Source of the DNA: Branchiostoma floridae
Taxonomy: Eukaryota; Chordata; Leptocardii; Amphioxiformes; Branchiostomatidae
Length of the DNA stretch: 64,000 nucleotides
Reading direction: 5' to 3'
Assembly: GCF_000003815.2 (NCBI RefSeq)
Contig: NC_049995.1
Span: 3,278,788 to 3,342,787, forward strand
The position numbers were made by a program, and so were the translations under genes. Shown piece after piece: positions 1 to 12,000 of this stretch (position 1 is the stretch's first letter; each line of letters opens with the position of its first letter). The notes beneath the pieces are model-generated. The model searched no databases, had not been told where the DNA came from, and saw only the letters and a list, made by a program, of their open reading frames with translations.

Positions 1-1560
1 CAATAAGAACTGTATATAGCAAACTAATAGCGGAAAAGTGTTCAGGAGACAAACTGTGTCAATTTGAATGACACACTTGCAGATAGCGCAATAAGAAATG
101 TATATAGCAAACTAATAGCGGGAAAAGTGTTCAGGAGACAAACTGTGTCAATTTGAATGACACACTTACAGGTAGCGCAATAAGAAATGTATATAGCTAA
201 CTAATAGCGAAGTGTAACGTGTTCAGAAGACAAACTGTGTCAATTTGAATGACACACTTGCAGATAGCGCAATAAGAAATGTACATAGCTAACTCATAGC
301 GAAGTGTAGTGTTCAGAAGAGAAACTGTGTCAATTTTAATGACACACTCACAGAACAGTAAGAACTATAATAACGTTATGAAGCTACATGTAATAGCGCA
401 AAACGTGTTCAGGAGACAAACTGTGTCAATTTGAATGACACACTTGCAGATAGCGCAATAAGAACTGTATATAGCAAGCTAATAGCGGAAAAAGTGTTCA
501 GAAGACAAACTGTGTCAATTTTGAATGACACACTTACAGGTAGCGCAATAAGAAATGTACATAGCTAGCTCATAGCAAAGTGTAACGCGTTCAGTTGACA
601 AACTGTTTCAATTTGAATGACACACTTGCAGATAGCGCAATAAGAACTGTATATAGCAAACTAATAGCGGAAAAAGTGTTCAGGAGACAAACTGTGTCAA
701 TTGAATGACACATTTATAGAACAGCGATGTAAGTAAGAACTGTATATATCAAACTTAAAGCGAAAAACGTGTTCAGAAGACTACCTGTGTCAATATGACA
801 CATTATAGAACAAAGCTGTAAGAACTGTATATAGCAAACTAATAGCGAAAAACGTGTTCAGGGGACAAACTGTGTCAATTTGAATGGTACACTTGCAGAA
901 TAGCGCCGTAAGAACTGTATATACATGTAGCTAGCTTAAAGCAGAAAGCGTGTTCAAGAGACAAACTGTGTCAATTTTAATGACACACAGAATAGCGCCA
1001 AAAAACTGTATATATATATATATAGCTAACTTAAAGCATAAAGTGAGTTCAGAAGACTACCTGTGTCGATTTGAATGACACACCTATAGAATAAGCACTG
1101 TTACAACATGTATATATATTTAGCTAACAGCGCAACGTGTTCAAGAGACAAACTGTGTCAATTTGAATGACACATTATAGAACAGTGCTGTAAGAACTTT
1201 ATATAGCAAACTAATAGCGAAAAACGTGTTCAGGAGACAAGCTGTGTCAATTTGAATGACACACTTACAGAATAGCGCCGTTAAAACAGTATATAACTAA
1301 CTTAAAGCGAAAAGTGTATTCAGTAGACTACCTGTGTCAATTTGAATGACAGATTTATAGAAAAGTGCTGTAAGAACTGTATGTAGCGTAAAACGTGTTC
1401 AGGGGACCAACTGTGTCAATTTGCATGACATACTCACATTATAGCGCCGTAAAAACAGTACATAGCTAACCAATTTTTAAAAAAAAACGTGTTTAGGATA
1501 CAAAATGTGTCTATGTGAATGACACATTCATAGAACAGCGAGGTAAATTGATTTTGACGA
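1..1560 (+). repeat. Minisatellite array A, about 90-bp unit with palindromic core
   Basis: The array has about 17 head-to-tail units. The core starts near 55, 144, 236, 326 and 422, giving a period of 89-96 bp. Each unit has a core of TGTGTCA, 7 nt, TGACACA, then a GCGCAATAAGAACTGTATAT-like stretch, then a GTGTTCAGGAGACAAAC-like stretch. Units differ by scattered substitutions and small indels. The array is open at the left edge of the window, so its true start is not seen. No coding potential is visible. Confidence 0.9.
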
Positions 1561-1599
1561 AAGCTTGCTCTAACAAAAACTTTTTCAATCGGATGATCA

Positions 1600-2660
1600 T
1601 ACTATTTAATTATCGCTTTACTTTACTTGTGTGTCATATGAATTGACACAGTTGCCCTCCTAACAAAGTTTTCTGTTGTAAAATGGTTATATGCAGTTCT
1701 TACAGCGCTTTTCTTTAGGTGTGTCATACAAATTGACACAGTTTTGTGTCCTGAACACATTAGCCGTTAAGATTTAGTCATACATTTGTATACTATACGT
1801 TCGGCGCTATTCTACAAATGTGTCGAAACAAATCGACACAGCTGTGCTTTTGACTACGTTTTCAGCAATAAAGTTGTTAGGTACAGCCCAAAGTACACTT
1901 TTTACCAGTGTGTCATATAAATTGACACAAATTCTTTACTGTCCAACTTTTTTCCGTGATCAATTTTACACACGTTAAACAGCGCTTTTCTAATTGTGGG
2001 TGATATAGATTGACACAGTTGTCCCCCGGAAAAACGTTTTCCATTTTTAAGACACGGTTCAAACATCGCTTACAAAGGTGTCAGACAAATTCACACTATT
2101 TCCCTCCTGAAAAAGTCGTCCGCCATCAAGACAATTTTACACTGATTTCACATCGTGTTTCATAGTGTGTCATATGAAATAACAGTTGTCCTCCTGACAA
2201 GGTTTTCTGTCATTTGATACAGTTGTCGTCCTGACCGTGAGGGTTTTCCGTTTTGCGAAATTTTAATAAGTTTTAAAAAACTTGTTAATGACACAGTTGT
2301 CGTCCCAACCAAGTCTTCCATCAGTTTAATACTGTTTAATCATCGCACTAGTGTGCCATACTATCAGTGACAGTTGTCCACCAAAGTTTCCGCCATGAGG
2401 CAATTTTATACTGTTTAACACTCGGTTATTAATTGCAAAGCCGTCCTCCTGACAAAGTTTTCTGTTATAAACTATTGTGTCAATTAATGTGACAAACTAG
2501 CAAACTGAATAGATATGCCTAAATCGTATAATCATTCGATTGAAAAAGTTTTCGGCAGAGCGAGTTTTCCGTCATAAGATAGTTATTATGCGTTTCAAAA
2601 GTGTGTCATATGATTGACACAGTTTTCAGCTCAGACAGCGCAGTACTAGAATTGACAGTT
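1600..2660 (-). repeat. Diverged minisatellite array B, opposite orientation
   Basis: These are related units read on the other strand. Cores occur near 1629, 1719, 1819, 1908 and 1996, so the roughly 90-bp period is kept while the sequence between cores is strongly diverged. At about 1820 both arms of the core have changed in step (GTGTCG...CGACAC), so the palindrome is kept. Units become hard to recognise after about 2100. Confidence 0.7.
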
Positions 2661-2766
2661 TACTTGAACAAGTTAGTATTTCAGTTACTTTAAACCCTAC
2701 CATGGTCCAAACTCCAGTAATCAGTTGTTACTCGATATGAAATAACCGCATCTAAAGTCATATATA

Positions 2767-2809
2767 TACGAAGGAACGCCAATTAGTTCGTAAGAAGGGA
2801 CCTTAGAAC
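2767..2809 (+). repeat. Array-boundary motif, left copy
   Basis: A stretch of about 43 bp (TACGA...GCCAATTAGTTCGT...GAAGGGACCTTA) sits just left of array C. A diverged direct copy lies at 5117-5158, just right of the same array. The pair brackets array C and may mark the ends of a larger repeat or mobile unit. Confidence 0.55.
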
Positions 2810-2810
2810 T

Positions 2811-5110
2811 TGTCTGACACACTTGCAGAATAGCGCTGCCTGAACCGCGCTATTATGTAATTGTGTCATTCATATTGACACAGTTTGACTTCTGAACACG
2901 CATTAATATTCCGCTTTAAGTTAGCTATATACAGTTCTTACGGCGCCATTATATAAGTGTGTCATTCAAATTGACACAGTTTGTCTCCTGAACACGTATT
3001 TTGCTATTAGTTAGCTATATACAGTTCTTACGGCGCTATTATGTAAGTGTGTCATTCAAATTGACACCGTTTGTCTCCTGAATACGTTTTCGGTATTAGT
3101 TTGTTATATACAGTTAATTGGGCGCTGTCTACAAGTGCGTCATTCAAATTTACACAGTTTGACATTTGAACACGCATTCCGCTTTAAGTTAACTATATAC
3201 AGTTCTTACAGCGCTATTCTATAATGCATTGTGTCATTCAAATTGACACAGTTTGTCTCCTGAACATGTTTTTCTCTCCTAGTTAGCTATATACAGTTCT
3301 TACGGCACTATCATGTAAGTGTGTCATTCAAATTGACACAGTTTGACTCCTGAACACGTTTTCCGCTATTAGTTAGTTATATACAGTTCTTTTAGCTTTG
3401 TTCTATAAGTGTGTCATTCAAATTGACACAGTTTGACATTTGAACACGCATTGCGCTTTAAGTTAGCTATATACAGTTCTTACAGCGCTGTTCTATGAAT
3501 GCATCATTCAAATTGACACAATTTGTCTCCTGAACACCCTTTTTCGCTATTAGTTAGCTTTATACAGTTCATTCAGCTTTGTTCTGCAAGTGTGTCATTC
3601 AAATTGGCACAGTTTGACACCTGAATACGTACGTTTTCCGCGATTTTCTTAGCTATATACAGGTCTTACATTGCTGCTCTATAAATGTGTCATTCAAAAT
3701 GACACATTTTGTCTCCTGAACACGTTTCTCGCTATTAGTGAGCTATACACAGTTCTTACGGCGCTATTATGTCAGTGTGTCATTCAAGTTGACATAGTTT
3801 GTCTCCTGAACACGTTTACGCTATTAGTTAGCTATATACAGTTCTTACGGCACTAATTATGTAAGTGTGTCATTCAAATTGACACAGTTTGACTCCTGAA
3901 CACATTTTCCGCTATTAGTTAGCTATATACAGTTCTTTTAGCTTTGTTCTATAAGTGTGTCATTCAAATTGACACAGTTTGACATTTGAATACGCATTGC
4001 ACTTTAAGTTACCTATATACAGTTCTTACAGCGCTATTCTATAATTCATTGTGTCATTCAAATTGACACAGTTTGTCTCCTGAACACGTTTTTCGCTATT
4101 AGTTAGCTATATATATACAATCCTTACGGCACCATTATGTAAGTGCGTCATTCAAATTGACACAGTTGGACAAATGAACACGTTTTTCGCTATTAGTTAG
4201 TTATATACATTTCTTTCAGCTTTGTTCTATAAGTGTGTCATTCAAAGTGACACATTTGGACTCCTGAACACGCATTGAACTTTAAGTTACCTATATACAG
4301 CTTTTTTACAGCGCTGTTCTATGAAAGCATCATTCAAATTGACACAGTTTGTCTCCTGAACACGTTTTTCGCTATTAGTTAGCTGTATACAGTTCATTCA
4401 GCTTTGTTCTATAAGTGTGTCATTCAAATTGACACATATTGACATTTGAACATGCATTCCGCTTCAAGTTAACTATATACAGTTCTTACAGCGCTATTCT
4501 ATGATGCATTGTGTCATCCAAATTGGCACAGTTTGTCTCCTGAACATGTTTTTCGATCCTATAGCTAGTTAGCTATATACAGTTCTTACGGCACTATCAT
4601 GTAAGTGTGTCATTCAAATTGACACAGTTTGACTCCGGAACACGTTTTCCGCTATTAGTTAGCTATATACAGTTCGTTTAGCTTTGTTCTAGAAGTGTGT
4701 CATTCAAATTGGCACAGTTTGACACCTGAATACGTTTTCCGCGATTACTTAATAGCTATATACAGGTCTAACATCGCTGTTCTATAAATGTGTCATTCAA
4801 AGTGACACATTTTGTCTCCTGAACACGTTTCTCGCTATTTGTTAGCTACATACAGTTCTTACGGCGCTATTATGTAAGTGCGCCATTCAAATTGACATAG
4901 TTTGTCTCCTAAACACGTTTATCGCTATTAGTTAAGCTACATTGTAGTTCTTACGGCGCTATTATGTAAGTGTGTCATTCAAATTGACACAGTTTGTCTC
5001 CCCAAGGATCGAGGTCTCCCGAACACGTTTTCCGCTATTAGTTCCCTGTATACACTTCTTACAGCACTGTTCTATAAATGAGTTATTCAAATTAACACAG
5101 TTTGTCTCCT
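2811..5110 (-). repeat. Minisatellite array C, about 90-bp unit, inverted relative to array A
   Basis: About 25 well-kept units carry the reverse complement of the array A unit (core GTGTCATTCAAATTGACAC, then a GTCTCCTGAACACG-like stretch, then TTAGCTATATACAGTTCTTA). Cores occur near 2872, 2968, 3055, 3149, 3239 and 3331. At least two unit subtypes interleave: one with GTCTCCTGAACACG after the core and GGCGCTATTATGTAAG before it, and one with GACATTTGAACACGCATT. Short open frames across the block are read-through of the repeat. Confidence 0.9.
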
Positions 5111-5116
5111 GATGTC

Positions 5117-5158
5117 TACGAGAATGCCAGTTAGTTCGTTCGGAAGGGACCTTACAAC
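5117..5158 (+). repeat. Array-boundary motif, right copy
   Basis: This is the second diverged copy of the 2767-2809 motif in the same orientation, directly after the last array C unit. The sequence to the right (5159 onward) is non-repetitive. Confidence 0.5.
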
Positions 5159-7123
5159 CGTTGCAGATTCGCAACGTGGGCCGAGACGATACGAACAAAC
5201 ACAAACTTAAAAAAACGTTCTGCAAGTTCAAACATACTTTCGCCAAGAGTCCCTTAACAAACCTAATTTAACAATATGCGTAAGCCTGACTTGAATCCTC
5301 CTCTACCGAACCTAGCGCAGACTGAGACCGTCAAGAGACCTGGTGACCCGCGTTCAATGACCTCACTCGTACGACCCGGAAGTATATGATCGTAATCGGT
5401 TGCACGGAAACCCCCATGCAGTGCGAAATCGAGGCCGAAAACAAGCATAAAGAGCTAGTTTGAAGGCTAACTTTGACTCTTCAAATCTCATCCCGAAATA
5501 ATATTTGAATCAACACGAGTACTGTAGGCGATAGAACAACTCGTGGGGATTACGTGGGCACCTTTGACAGCCTGATTTGGGCCACCGCGATTTTTTAATC
5601 TTTTTTTTACGCGACCATGTCAAGTGCCTCAAACGGGCGTCCAACAAACATGGTGGCACTACTGCACGCTGATAAAAACAAAATAGGCTTTCTGCACTCG
5701 CAAACATGGAGAGTTGAAAAAAAAAATTATCTATTTCCACAGCCGCCCGTATGTAAGACCTGGCAACGAAGCATAGTATTTTGATTTTTATCAATTTAGT
5801 TCAGATAACCTGTTAAAGACTGAAAATCACAAAGAATTGAACCTTAGAGAGTTTAGTAAGACTATTTCCGTCGAACGCGAACCTTACCTCGTAACGCAAA
5901 AACACAAAGCTTCCTGGAGCCCAGATAACCAGATACTGCAGTGGAGAGTCTTAGCAGGCACCGGAATCGCATTCAGGGCTGTTTATATCGTCATTCTGGT
6001 TGCTTTATAGGCCGCAAGTAATGTCTGACGTGTGTGGCGTGTTTTGGCTTACTTCCTCATTGCTGAAAAATGCGGAAGTGAAACCCTCACAAAAGCGTCG
6101 CCTGGCGGTTTGTATCAAGTATGCATGTGTTGCAAGTGTACTTAATAATATGTACTCAAGTGTACTAATGTAAGATCACAACAATCTGGTTAAGTTGAAA
6201 TAGTATGCATCAGTACTTGTTCAAATTAGAACCCAACGATCGATGAAAAACTAGAAATTTTACCACCCCTTCTGTTGTGTGAATGTAACAAATATCCCAA
6301 AGGAGAATCCCCCTTCCCAGACGCCACTGCGTGACAGGTGAGTACACCTGGGGATTTCCGCATACGTCACATTGACGTGCGTTGGTAACGTTATTTTCAC
6401 CTGCGCCTGCTATCTGAACATGAACACTGCTTTTTTACGCCAACAAGGCTGCTATTATTCACTGCTGGTGGTACCGAGTGCAATGTGGACCCAGGATATT
6501 GTTGATGAATCCTTGTTTAACGTCCGATTCACTAGACGTTGTCTCTTGGTGCTTGTTTTCACTTGTTCCAGTTATGAGTCAAAAGTCTGTCTTGGTATTC
6601 AACTCCTGGTGACTTGAGCTTGAGTGTTTGCTGAAGTGTTTCTAGGAGAGAAAGACACAGGAAGACTACAAAGGTGTGTACATGACTTCATCTATTATGT
6701 ATGTGCTCTTAGTCTTGCAGGGGATTGGGGTATGTTTATTTGTTTTCAGTTTTGCATACCCGCTCCTGATATTTTTGTGGTGTACTGATGTGCACTTTGA
6801 ATTTACGTACTAGATGTGTGGATCTTCCCAAAACACTGGACCTCCATTCTATCAGAAGGACGTCCCTAACCGAAGCATTTACTCAAGAGTCAAGTGAGTA
6901 ATAAATCTGTGTTCACCACATGCCTCTAGATCTCCCAGGGGCACAAACAGATCTCCCAGGGAAAGTGCAAGTTGATACATAAACATAAAGGGGGGATTCC
7001 AGACAGGGGAAGTTGGCATTGGTACATTATTATTAAACAGTTCTGTGCCCATGTAAAATTTACAAATGACATATATTCCTGCCCTCCACCTTTCTCAAAG
7101 TGTTTTTCTTCAACTCTTTTACA
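5159..7123. other. Gene-poor stretch upstream of the first NTase-TPR gene
   Basis: No coding region is supported here. Two places look like non-coding leader exons of the downstream gene. One ends at a good donor (CAA|GTGAGTAA) at about 6893. Facing it is an acceptor (CTCTTTTACAG) ending at about 7123, so an untranslated exon could join to the exon containing the 7198 start. Another donor-like site is at about 6338. No TATA box stands out. The short open frames at 5263-5794 and 6372-6617 have no recognisable protein character. Confidence 0.35.
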
Positions 7124-7197
7124 GAAGAGCTTCAATACAAAATCGGACAGATTAAGAATTTCAATATTGCCGGAAAAAAGTAAGAAATTGGAGAAGT

Positions 7198-7938
7198 ATG
7201 GAAAGCCTGTCAGGAACAACAGGCATACAAATGACCATGTCCAGACTCTCAGATGTGGCTGAGGAACTTCGAGAATTGGATGTGATGTTTAACAGTGGAT
7301 TTGATCTGGATGTTGTGGAGAAAGGATTCGCACGTAAGCTGATCCATGCTATCAGTACTGAAGATGAAGTCTTGGAATGTGAGGCGTTGAAAAGTCTTGG
7401 CGATTTGTACTTGCGGAAAGCTAAGATGAAGGATCACAAGGCTGAGAATTTTAGTAAAGCATGTGGGCTGTACATAGATGTCCTGAGATATTGTAGAAGT
7501 GCAGATGAGAAACAAGTTATAGAACATCGTATTAAATATGCAGAGAAGTGTACTAAACTAAAATACTGTCAAAGTCACATGGAATCAGACATTGAGGTTT
7601 CAGATACCCACACACTGGCTGTGTCGATGGAGCTTCACAACTTGAAAAAGAAAACCAAGCTGAGGGGCTATGGTATAGTTCCCTTAATTGAAGCTTATAC
7701 CAAATACTTTGTAGCAGCAGTTGCTTGTACATGTAAATGTAAACACAAGGAAGTAGAATCCTTGAAGAGCATTGGAGACCTATATCTTGACAAGGGAAGG
7801 ATTGGCAGAAACAATGCAGCATTCAACAAAGCAGTCGGCCTATACCGAGCTGCAATGGACCGCTGTGACGATTCAGATGGCAGAGAAACGCTGGAGCACC
7901 GCATCGAGTACGCGGAGAAAGTCAAACGAAGAATGAAG
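7198..7938 (+). CDS. NTase-TPR gene 1, exon 1: N-terminal helical region with two degenerate repeats
   Basis: The exon encodes 247 residues. The start at 7198 is favoured because the frame has a stop at 7153 and the ATG has A at -3 and G at +4. The exon ends AAG|GTATGA in phase 0. Residues 61-117 and 186-241 are two diverged copies of one unit of about 57 residues: E.LKS(L/I)GDLYL.K, then F.KA.GLY, then (I/L)EHRI.YAEK. This is TPR-like helical hairpin architecture. A third relative opens exon 4 ([17 protein letters not shown]). The segment between the copies (118-160) is charged and cysteine-containing, with no motif I know. No signal peptide or membrane segment is visible, so the protein is probably cytoplasmic or nuclear. 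The second paralogue has no equivalent exon. Confidence 0.75.
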
Positions 7939-8236
7939 GTATGACAGCTAAAAGCCATTTACAATTTCGTCAGTGATGTGGTTCTCGGTCTTTTTGTTCG
8001 TTTGTCTTGTTGTGTGCTTACAGTTCTATGATTGTCGGAATGAATTGATTTTTTTTAACTTAACAGTAGCATATCTTTCTCTCAAGGTCGTATTTTACAT
8101 AGTCATATTCATTATGCTCGATTCTCCAAGAAAACGATGCTTTGTATGAAGTGCGAACTTAACGTCAGGATATTGTGTTTTACCTTACAAACGCAGTGTG
8201 AAATGCGAAATCCATACCACTTTATTTTGTTTTCAG

Positions 8237-8331
8237 AAGCGACAAGAAGTTGGACAATCCAGGAACAACCTGGTAGTACAGGCCAGTGGACACATAGATA
8301 TCAATGGCAAACAACAGGAAGACACTGACAG
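8237..8331 (+). CDS. NTase-TPR gene 1, exon 2 (linker)
   Basis: The acceptor TTTTGTTTTCAG is strong. The exon is 95 bp: phase 0 in, with two bases (AG) carried over at the donor. It encodes a polar linker, KRQEVGQSRNN...NGKQQEDTD. Phase 0 matches exon 1, and the carried AG plus the T of the next exon makes a Ser codon. It corresponds in position and start (KRQE versus KQQE) to exon 2 of the second paralogue. Confidence 0.7.
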
Positions 8332-8574
8332 GTTGGTGGACAGTTTTTTAATTCTAACTTGAAACCTCAGGTCTAATTTGAAGGAACGAATTGGTTGTAA
8401 TGATAGCTCATGTCTGATATAGTTAGATACAAATTATGTAAATTGAGGCTTGAATTTTTTTTAAAAAGACGGAATTTTACAGTTCTTGTATTTGATATTA
8501 TGGGAATTTCATTTATTGTAATATATGGTGGGCAGAAAATTGCTAGATATCAATTACTCTATGATCTGCTACAG

Positions 8575-8681
8575 TGACTACATGGAAGAGCTGCAAGAGG
8601 GGTGCAGGGCCCTGCAGACAGGGGACCTGGATGCTGCGGAACAACACTTTGCAGCTGCGCTTAAGGCCGTTCATGTGAAAG
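8575..8681 (+). CDS. NTase-TPR gene 1, exon 3 (single TPR-like hairpin)
   Basis: This 107-bp exon runs between acceptor CTGCTACAG and donor AAAG|GTGAGA. It encodes [19 protein letters not shown] and [16 protein letters not shown], a classic helix-turn-helix TPR spacing with G and A at the packing positions. The equivalent exon of the second paralogue (19295-19401) has the same length and phases. The intron after it (8682-9095) holds nothing recognisable. Confidence 0.75.
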
Positions 8682-9095
8682 GTGAGACAAGATGCCTTAA
8701 ATATTCACATTTCATTGAAATTATAATTATAATTATAATTTTGTTCTTGTGCTCTTTTGAAATTCTAGCTAAGAAATGTACTGTTGTGTTTTCAATGTAT
8801 CTAAATACCAATAGGCAATACAGCACAATCACAGGCAAAACGCACATGATAAATTACCTACAATGCATAAGTAACCCAGGGCCAGGGTTTCACTATAAAA
8901 TAGTCTTTTCCACTGTGATTGACCACCCTAGCAATGTAAACCAGAAATGAAATAATAAATAAACCCACAAAATTGTCTGTATATTTTTAAGACTTTATTT
9001 TGACATAGTGCGTTCCAGGTTAGCACCGATTCATAACATGAAAATGAATTAAAATAAGATAACCTTTGATAACCCAAATCTGATTTGTCATTCAG

Positions 9096-12000
9096 ATTCA
9101 ACTACAGATGAATACAAAGAAGAGGCGGAGCCACTGTGCAAGTTGAGTGACGTTTACCTGGAAAAAGGAATCCAGTCGAAAGACGGAAGTGACTTCAATG
9201 CAGCACTGGTAAGAGCAAAAATAGAGGATAGGGAGGGCATCAAACAAATGATCCTAAGAGTTAGTCAGTTATTTCTTGAGCATGTATTGATGGTAGATAA
9301 TGTAGTGGACATTGGCGACTCAGGAATTCAGAAGTCCATATTGAAGAAAGATCGAAAGTACATAGAAGAAGAAATGAAACGAATCGACCAAGAGGTCGAC
9401 CCTTATACCATTGATGACGACGACCCAACGATTAGAGAAGTGGAGAAGGAGAGAGCGGAAGCAATCAAAGTATTGTTTCAGGCAATTGTTCAGCAGCGAA
9501 AAACGTTCATAGCTGGCCTTGTAGATGAATGTATTGAAGCCATGGGCCCACCTCCCTGTAAGTACGCAATTATAGGTTTGGGCTCACAGGCCACAGGATT
9601 GGTAATCCCATACTCTGACCTGGAGTTTGCTATTTTGGTAGAGGATGAAACCAAGCAAAATGTGAAGTATTTCCGCAACCTCACTCATTACCTGCATCTC
9701 AAAGTGATCAATCTGGGAGAGACCATTCTACCAGCCATGGGGATTAAGTCTCTGAATGATTTCTACTCAGATGATCCAATGGAAAACTGGTACTATGACT
9801 CTGTTACACCGCGTGGGTTTGCGTTCGACGGAGCCATGCCGCTTGCATGCAAAACTCCACTGGGCAGACGAACAAGTGAGCTCATTCACACACCTAGCGG
9901 TATGATCAGTGTTCTAAAAGACGACATTACCCTGCATTTAAAGAAAGGCTACCATCTTGCTAGTGTACTGGGCAATGTGTCTCTGATCACAGGAGAACAG
10001 GGCTTGGTCGAAGAGTACATGTCGTTATGGAATCAGCAAATGAAAGAAAATAATGGAACAATTCATTTTCTAACGGTAATAACTATGCTGATTGAAAATC
10101 AACCAACGTTTGTTATTAAAGATCTAACTGCAAACCTGATGAATGTAAAGAAAGAAATTTATAGATTTTCAAGCCTTGCCTTGACTTGTTTGGCGCTACT
10201 TCATAACAAACAACCCAAAACTATCTGGGAGACTATTCAGGAGCTGTTAAACGATGGGGTTGTCAATAGTGAAAACGCACATCACTTGATGGTGATGGTC
10301 AGTATCTCAGCAGAACTGAGGCTGCGGACATACATGAACAATGGTGGGCAGGTGGAAAACTTGTCAGCTATGTCGTCAATGTCGACGAATACAGATATTG
10401 CGACAAGATTGAAGAAAGTGTTTTACTTCTCAAATAGAAAGCAGCTCATGAGATACTATTACACAGCACGGCCGCTAAAGCAATGCATTTCCCAGATAAG
10501 AGACGGCAGGGTACAAAAAGTACACGCAATATTCTTTGACAACTCTTCAGAACTAAAAGCAGAGATCTACGAAAGCTTGTGTGATTACGAAAGTTATAAG
10601 ACGTGCACAGAGCAAACGCTTCAAAAGTACCTATCAAAATATGGTGAGCACACTGCACATGTTAATACTGCTAAGGCACTTGTTGAGTTGGGAAACGCAT
10701 GTAACAAACTTGGTAATCACAGAAAGGCTATTAGTTATTATGAACGGTCACTGCAAATAGAACGCCGTATTTATGGCGAATACACTGCACATCTAAGCAT
10801 TGGCTCCACACGTAGCAACTTGGGAGTCGCTTGGAGTAACCTCGGTGATCACAGAAAGGCAATCAGCTATTATCAACAGTCACTACGGATGAAGCGGAGT
10901 ATCTATGGTGCGGACACTGCACATCCTGACATAGCCTTATCACTTAACAACTTGGGTGCTGTCTGGAGCGACCTTGGTGATCATAGAAGGGGGATCTGCT
11001 ATTATGAACAGTCACTACAGATGAGGCGGAGTATCTATGGTAAGGACACTGCACATTCTGACATAGCCGACTCATTTATCAACTTAGGTAACGCATGGGG
11101 CGACCTTGGTGATTACAAAATGGCGATCATCTATTATGAACAGTCACTACAAATGATGCGGAGTATCTATGGTGAACGCACTGCACATCCTCACATAGCC
11201 TACTCATTAAACAACTTGGGTATTTCCTGGAGTGGCCTTAGGGGTTACAGAAAGGCAATCAGCTATCATGAACAGTCACTACAGATGAGGCGAAGTATCT
11301 ACGGTGAGGACACTGCACATCCTGACATAGCCTCCTCACTTAACAACTTGGGTACCACCTGGAGCAACCTTGGTGATCACAGAAAGGCGACCAGCTATTA
11401 TGAACTATCATCAGAGATGAGGCGGAGTATCTATGCTGAAGATACTGAACATCCTGAAATAGCAGGCTCACTTAACAACTTGGGTACCGCCTGGAGCAAC
11501 CTTGGTAATCATAATAAGGCGATCAGCTATCATGAACAGTCACTACAGATGCAGCGAAGTATCTATGGTGAGGTCACGGCACACCCTGAAATAGCCGTCT
11601 CACTTCACAACTTGGGTTCCACCTGGATAAACCTTGGTGATTACCAAAAGGCGATCAGCTATTATGAACAGTCACTACAGATGAGGCGAAGTATCTACTC
11701 TGAAGACACTGCACATCCTGACATAGCCGACTCACTTAACAACTTAGGTAACACATGGAGCGAGCTTGGTGATTACGAAAAGGCGATCAGCTATTATGAA
11801 CAGTCATTACAATTGATGCGGAGTATCTATGCTGAAGACACTGCACATCCTTATATAGCTTACTCATTTAACAACTTGGGTATTGCCTGGAGTGGCCTTA
11901 GGGGTTACAGAAAGGCAATCAGCTATTATAAACAGTCACTACAGATGAGGCGGGCTATCTATGGTGAGGACACTGCACATCCTGACATAGCCGACTCACT

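Noticed and set aside
1-5110. CRISPR-like array, because of the regular palindromic repeats
   Set aside because: The whole 90-bp unit repeats, with no unique spacers, and the neighbouring genes are spliced eukaryotic genes. It is a tandem minisatellite.
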